Shown here piece by piece: positions 15,360 through 15,866 of a stretch of 15,866 nt of DNA. Made by a program: the position numbers and the translations under genes. The notes below the pieces were generated by a model that saw nothing but the letters and a program-made list of their open reading frames with translations, searched no databases and was not told where the DNA came from. Position 1 is the first letter of the stretch; the number at the start of each line of letters is the position of its first letter. The DNA lies in contig SKRP01000046.1 in NCBI GenBank assembly GCA_007118445.1, forward strand, positions 1 to 15,866, read 5' to 3'. Source of the DNA: Natronohydrobacter sp. GTDB taxonomy: Bacteria > Pseudomonadota > Alphaproteobacteria > Rhodobacterales > Rhodobacteraceae.

Positions 15360-15866
15360 CTATTCGCGTGCCAGATCGCGGAAATAGGCGGCCAGTGCTG
15401 CGATTTCCTCGTCATCCAGCCGGGCCGCGACCGATTGCATCACCGCATGGGGCCGCAATTCCTGCCGGTAGGCATGCATGGCGACCACGAAATCCTCTTC
15501 CGGCCATCCGACGATTCCGGGAATCCCGGCATCCGAGCCTGTGCGCTGGTGACAGGTCGTGCATTCGCTGCTCAGAAATTCACCATATTCGACATCCCCT
15601 TCGATGGCGAGCACCGACTCGGGCAGGTCAACCTCGCGGACCACCGCTGTGGGCGAGGCCTCGGGGATATCCTGCGGCTGGTCGGAAAAGGCGCGCATAT
15701 AGGCGATCAGATCCGCGCGGCGCTCTGAATCGCGCAGCCCACGATAGGACATGCGCGTGCCCGAAACCAGCGCGCGTGGATTTTCGATATAAGCGTCCAG
15801 CCTACGAAAATCCCAGACCAGCCCGTCACGGCCCTGTCGCAACAGCGCCTCCGAGTAGCGGAAATC
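15360..15866 (-). CDS. Two-domain c-type cytochrome, partner of the sulfide dehydrogenase (partial)
   Basis: The frame is open to the window edge, so 168 C-terminal residues are seen; a TTG at 15842 is only an internal leucine. Counting from the edge, residues 1-54 are the end of a class I (c2/c550-like) cytochrome domain: WDFRRLDAYIENP, then GTRMS with the probable haem-ligand M39. Its own CxxCH would lie beyond the window. A second domain has CTTCH at 102-106, followed by YRQELRPHAVMQ and DDEEIAALAAYFRDL, similar to the C-terminal haem domain of FccA. So the full protein should carry two haems and act in the periplasm as electron acceptor for the downstream flavoprotein. It resembles SoxE/FccA in position, but the first domain looks like a different cytochrome type than in the classical FccA. 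Confidence 0.85.
   Translation of the reverse strand, partial: DFRYSEALLRQGRDGLVWDFRRLDAYIENPRALVSGTRMSYRGLRDSERRADLIAYMRAFSDQPQDIPEASPTAVVREVDLPESVLAIEGDVEYGEFLSSECTTCHQRTGSDAGIPGIVGWPEEDFVVAMHAYRQELRPHAVMQSVAARLDDEEIAALAAYFRDLARE

Noticed and set aside
15360..15842. Cytochrome gene starting at the TTG at 15842
   Set aside because: The frame continues open to the window edge and the cytochrome fold needs residues before this point, so the gene is cut by the window.

Overview
The window reads as a chromosomal segment of a high-GC alphaproteobacterium, most likely of the Rhodobacterales (Rhodobacteraceae/Paracoccaceae). This rests on codon use, an alphaproteobacterial-type LexA box (GTTC-N7-GTTC) in front of imuB, and the mix of ImuB, AccA, a stand-alone MnmD and a flavocytochrome c sulfide dehydrogenase module. 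No rRNA, tRNA, CRISPR array, transposase or phage gene was found.

Layout from left to right. (1) The C-terminal end of an ABC exporter (+) meets imuB (-) with a 19-nt convergent overlap. ImuB is the non-catalytic Y-family polymerase of the SOS mutasome; neither imuA nor dnaE2 lies next to it here. (2) A short divergent region with LexA half-sites separates imuB from accA (+), the carboxyltransferase alpha subunit of acetyl-CoA carboxylase. (3) A 376-nt non-coding convergent spacer holds two hairpins and a degenerate tandem repeat. (4) An accessory block (about 3.4-9.65 kb) contains a TPR-like/P-loop kinase-like protein (-) divergent from a sulfotransferase-like gene (+) and a 4.3-kb gene overlapping it. 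The divergent spacer carries a perfect 13-bp inverted repeat. The 1442-residue product of the large gene appears to join a galectin-like lectin domain, a long helical region, a GT31 (beta-1,3-galactosyltransferase/fringe-like) domain and a second GT-A domain of the GT2/GT92-like type. (5) A split tRNA wobble-uridine module follows: an FAD oxidoreductase (-) divergent from mnmD (+), the latter overlapping an EamA/DMT transporter. (6) Next is a membrane-anchored spermidine-synthase-like protein (+). (7) After a bidirectional terminator comes a sulfide dehydrogenase pair on the minus strand: a two-haem c-type cytochrome, cut by the window edge, followed by the FccB/SoxF-type flavoprotein with a Tat signal.

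The most notable element is the accessory block. Galectin plus GT31 is an arrangement known from plant hydroxyproline O-galactosyltransferases. Here a similar arrangement seems to occur in a bacterium, with an extra C-terminal glycosyltransferase and an adjacent sulfotransferase. This suggests a dedicated pathway for making and sulfating a glycan or glycoconjugate. The pathway is inference; the motifs are visible in the sequence.
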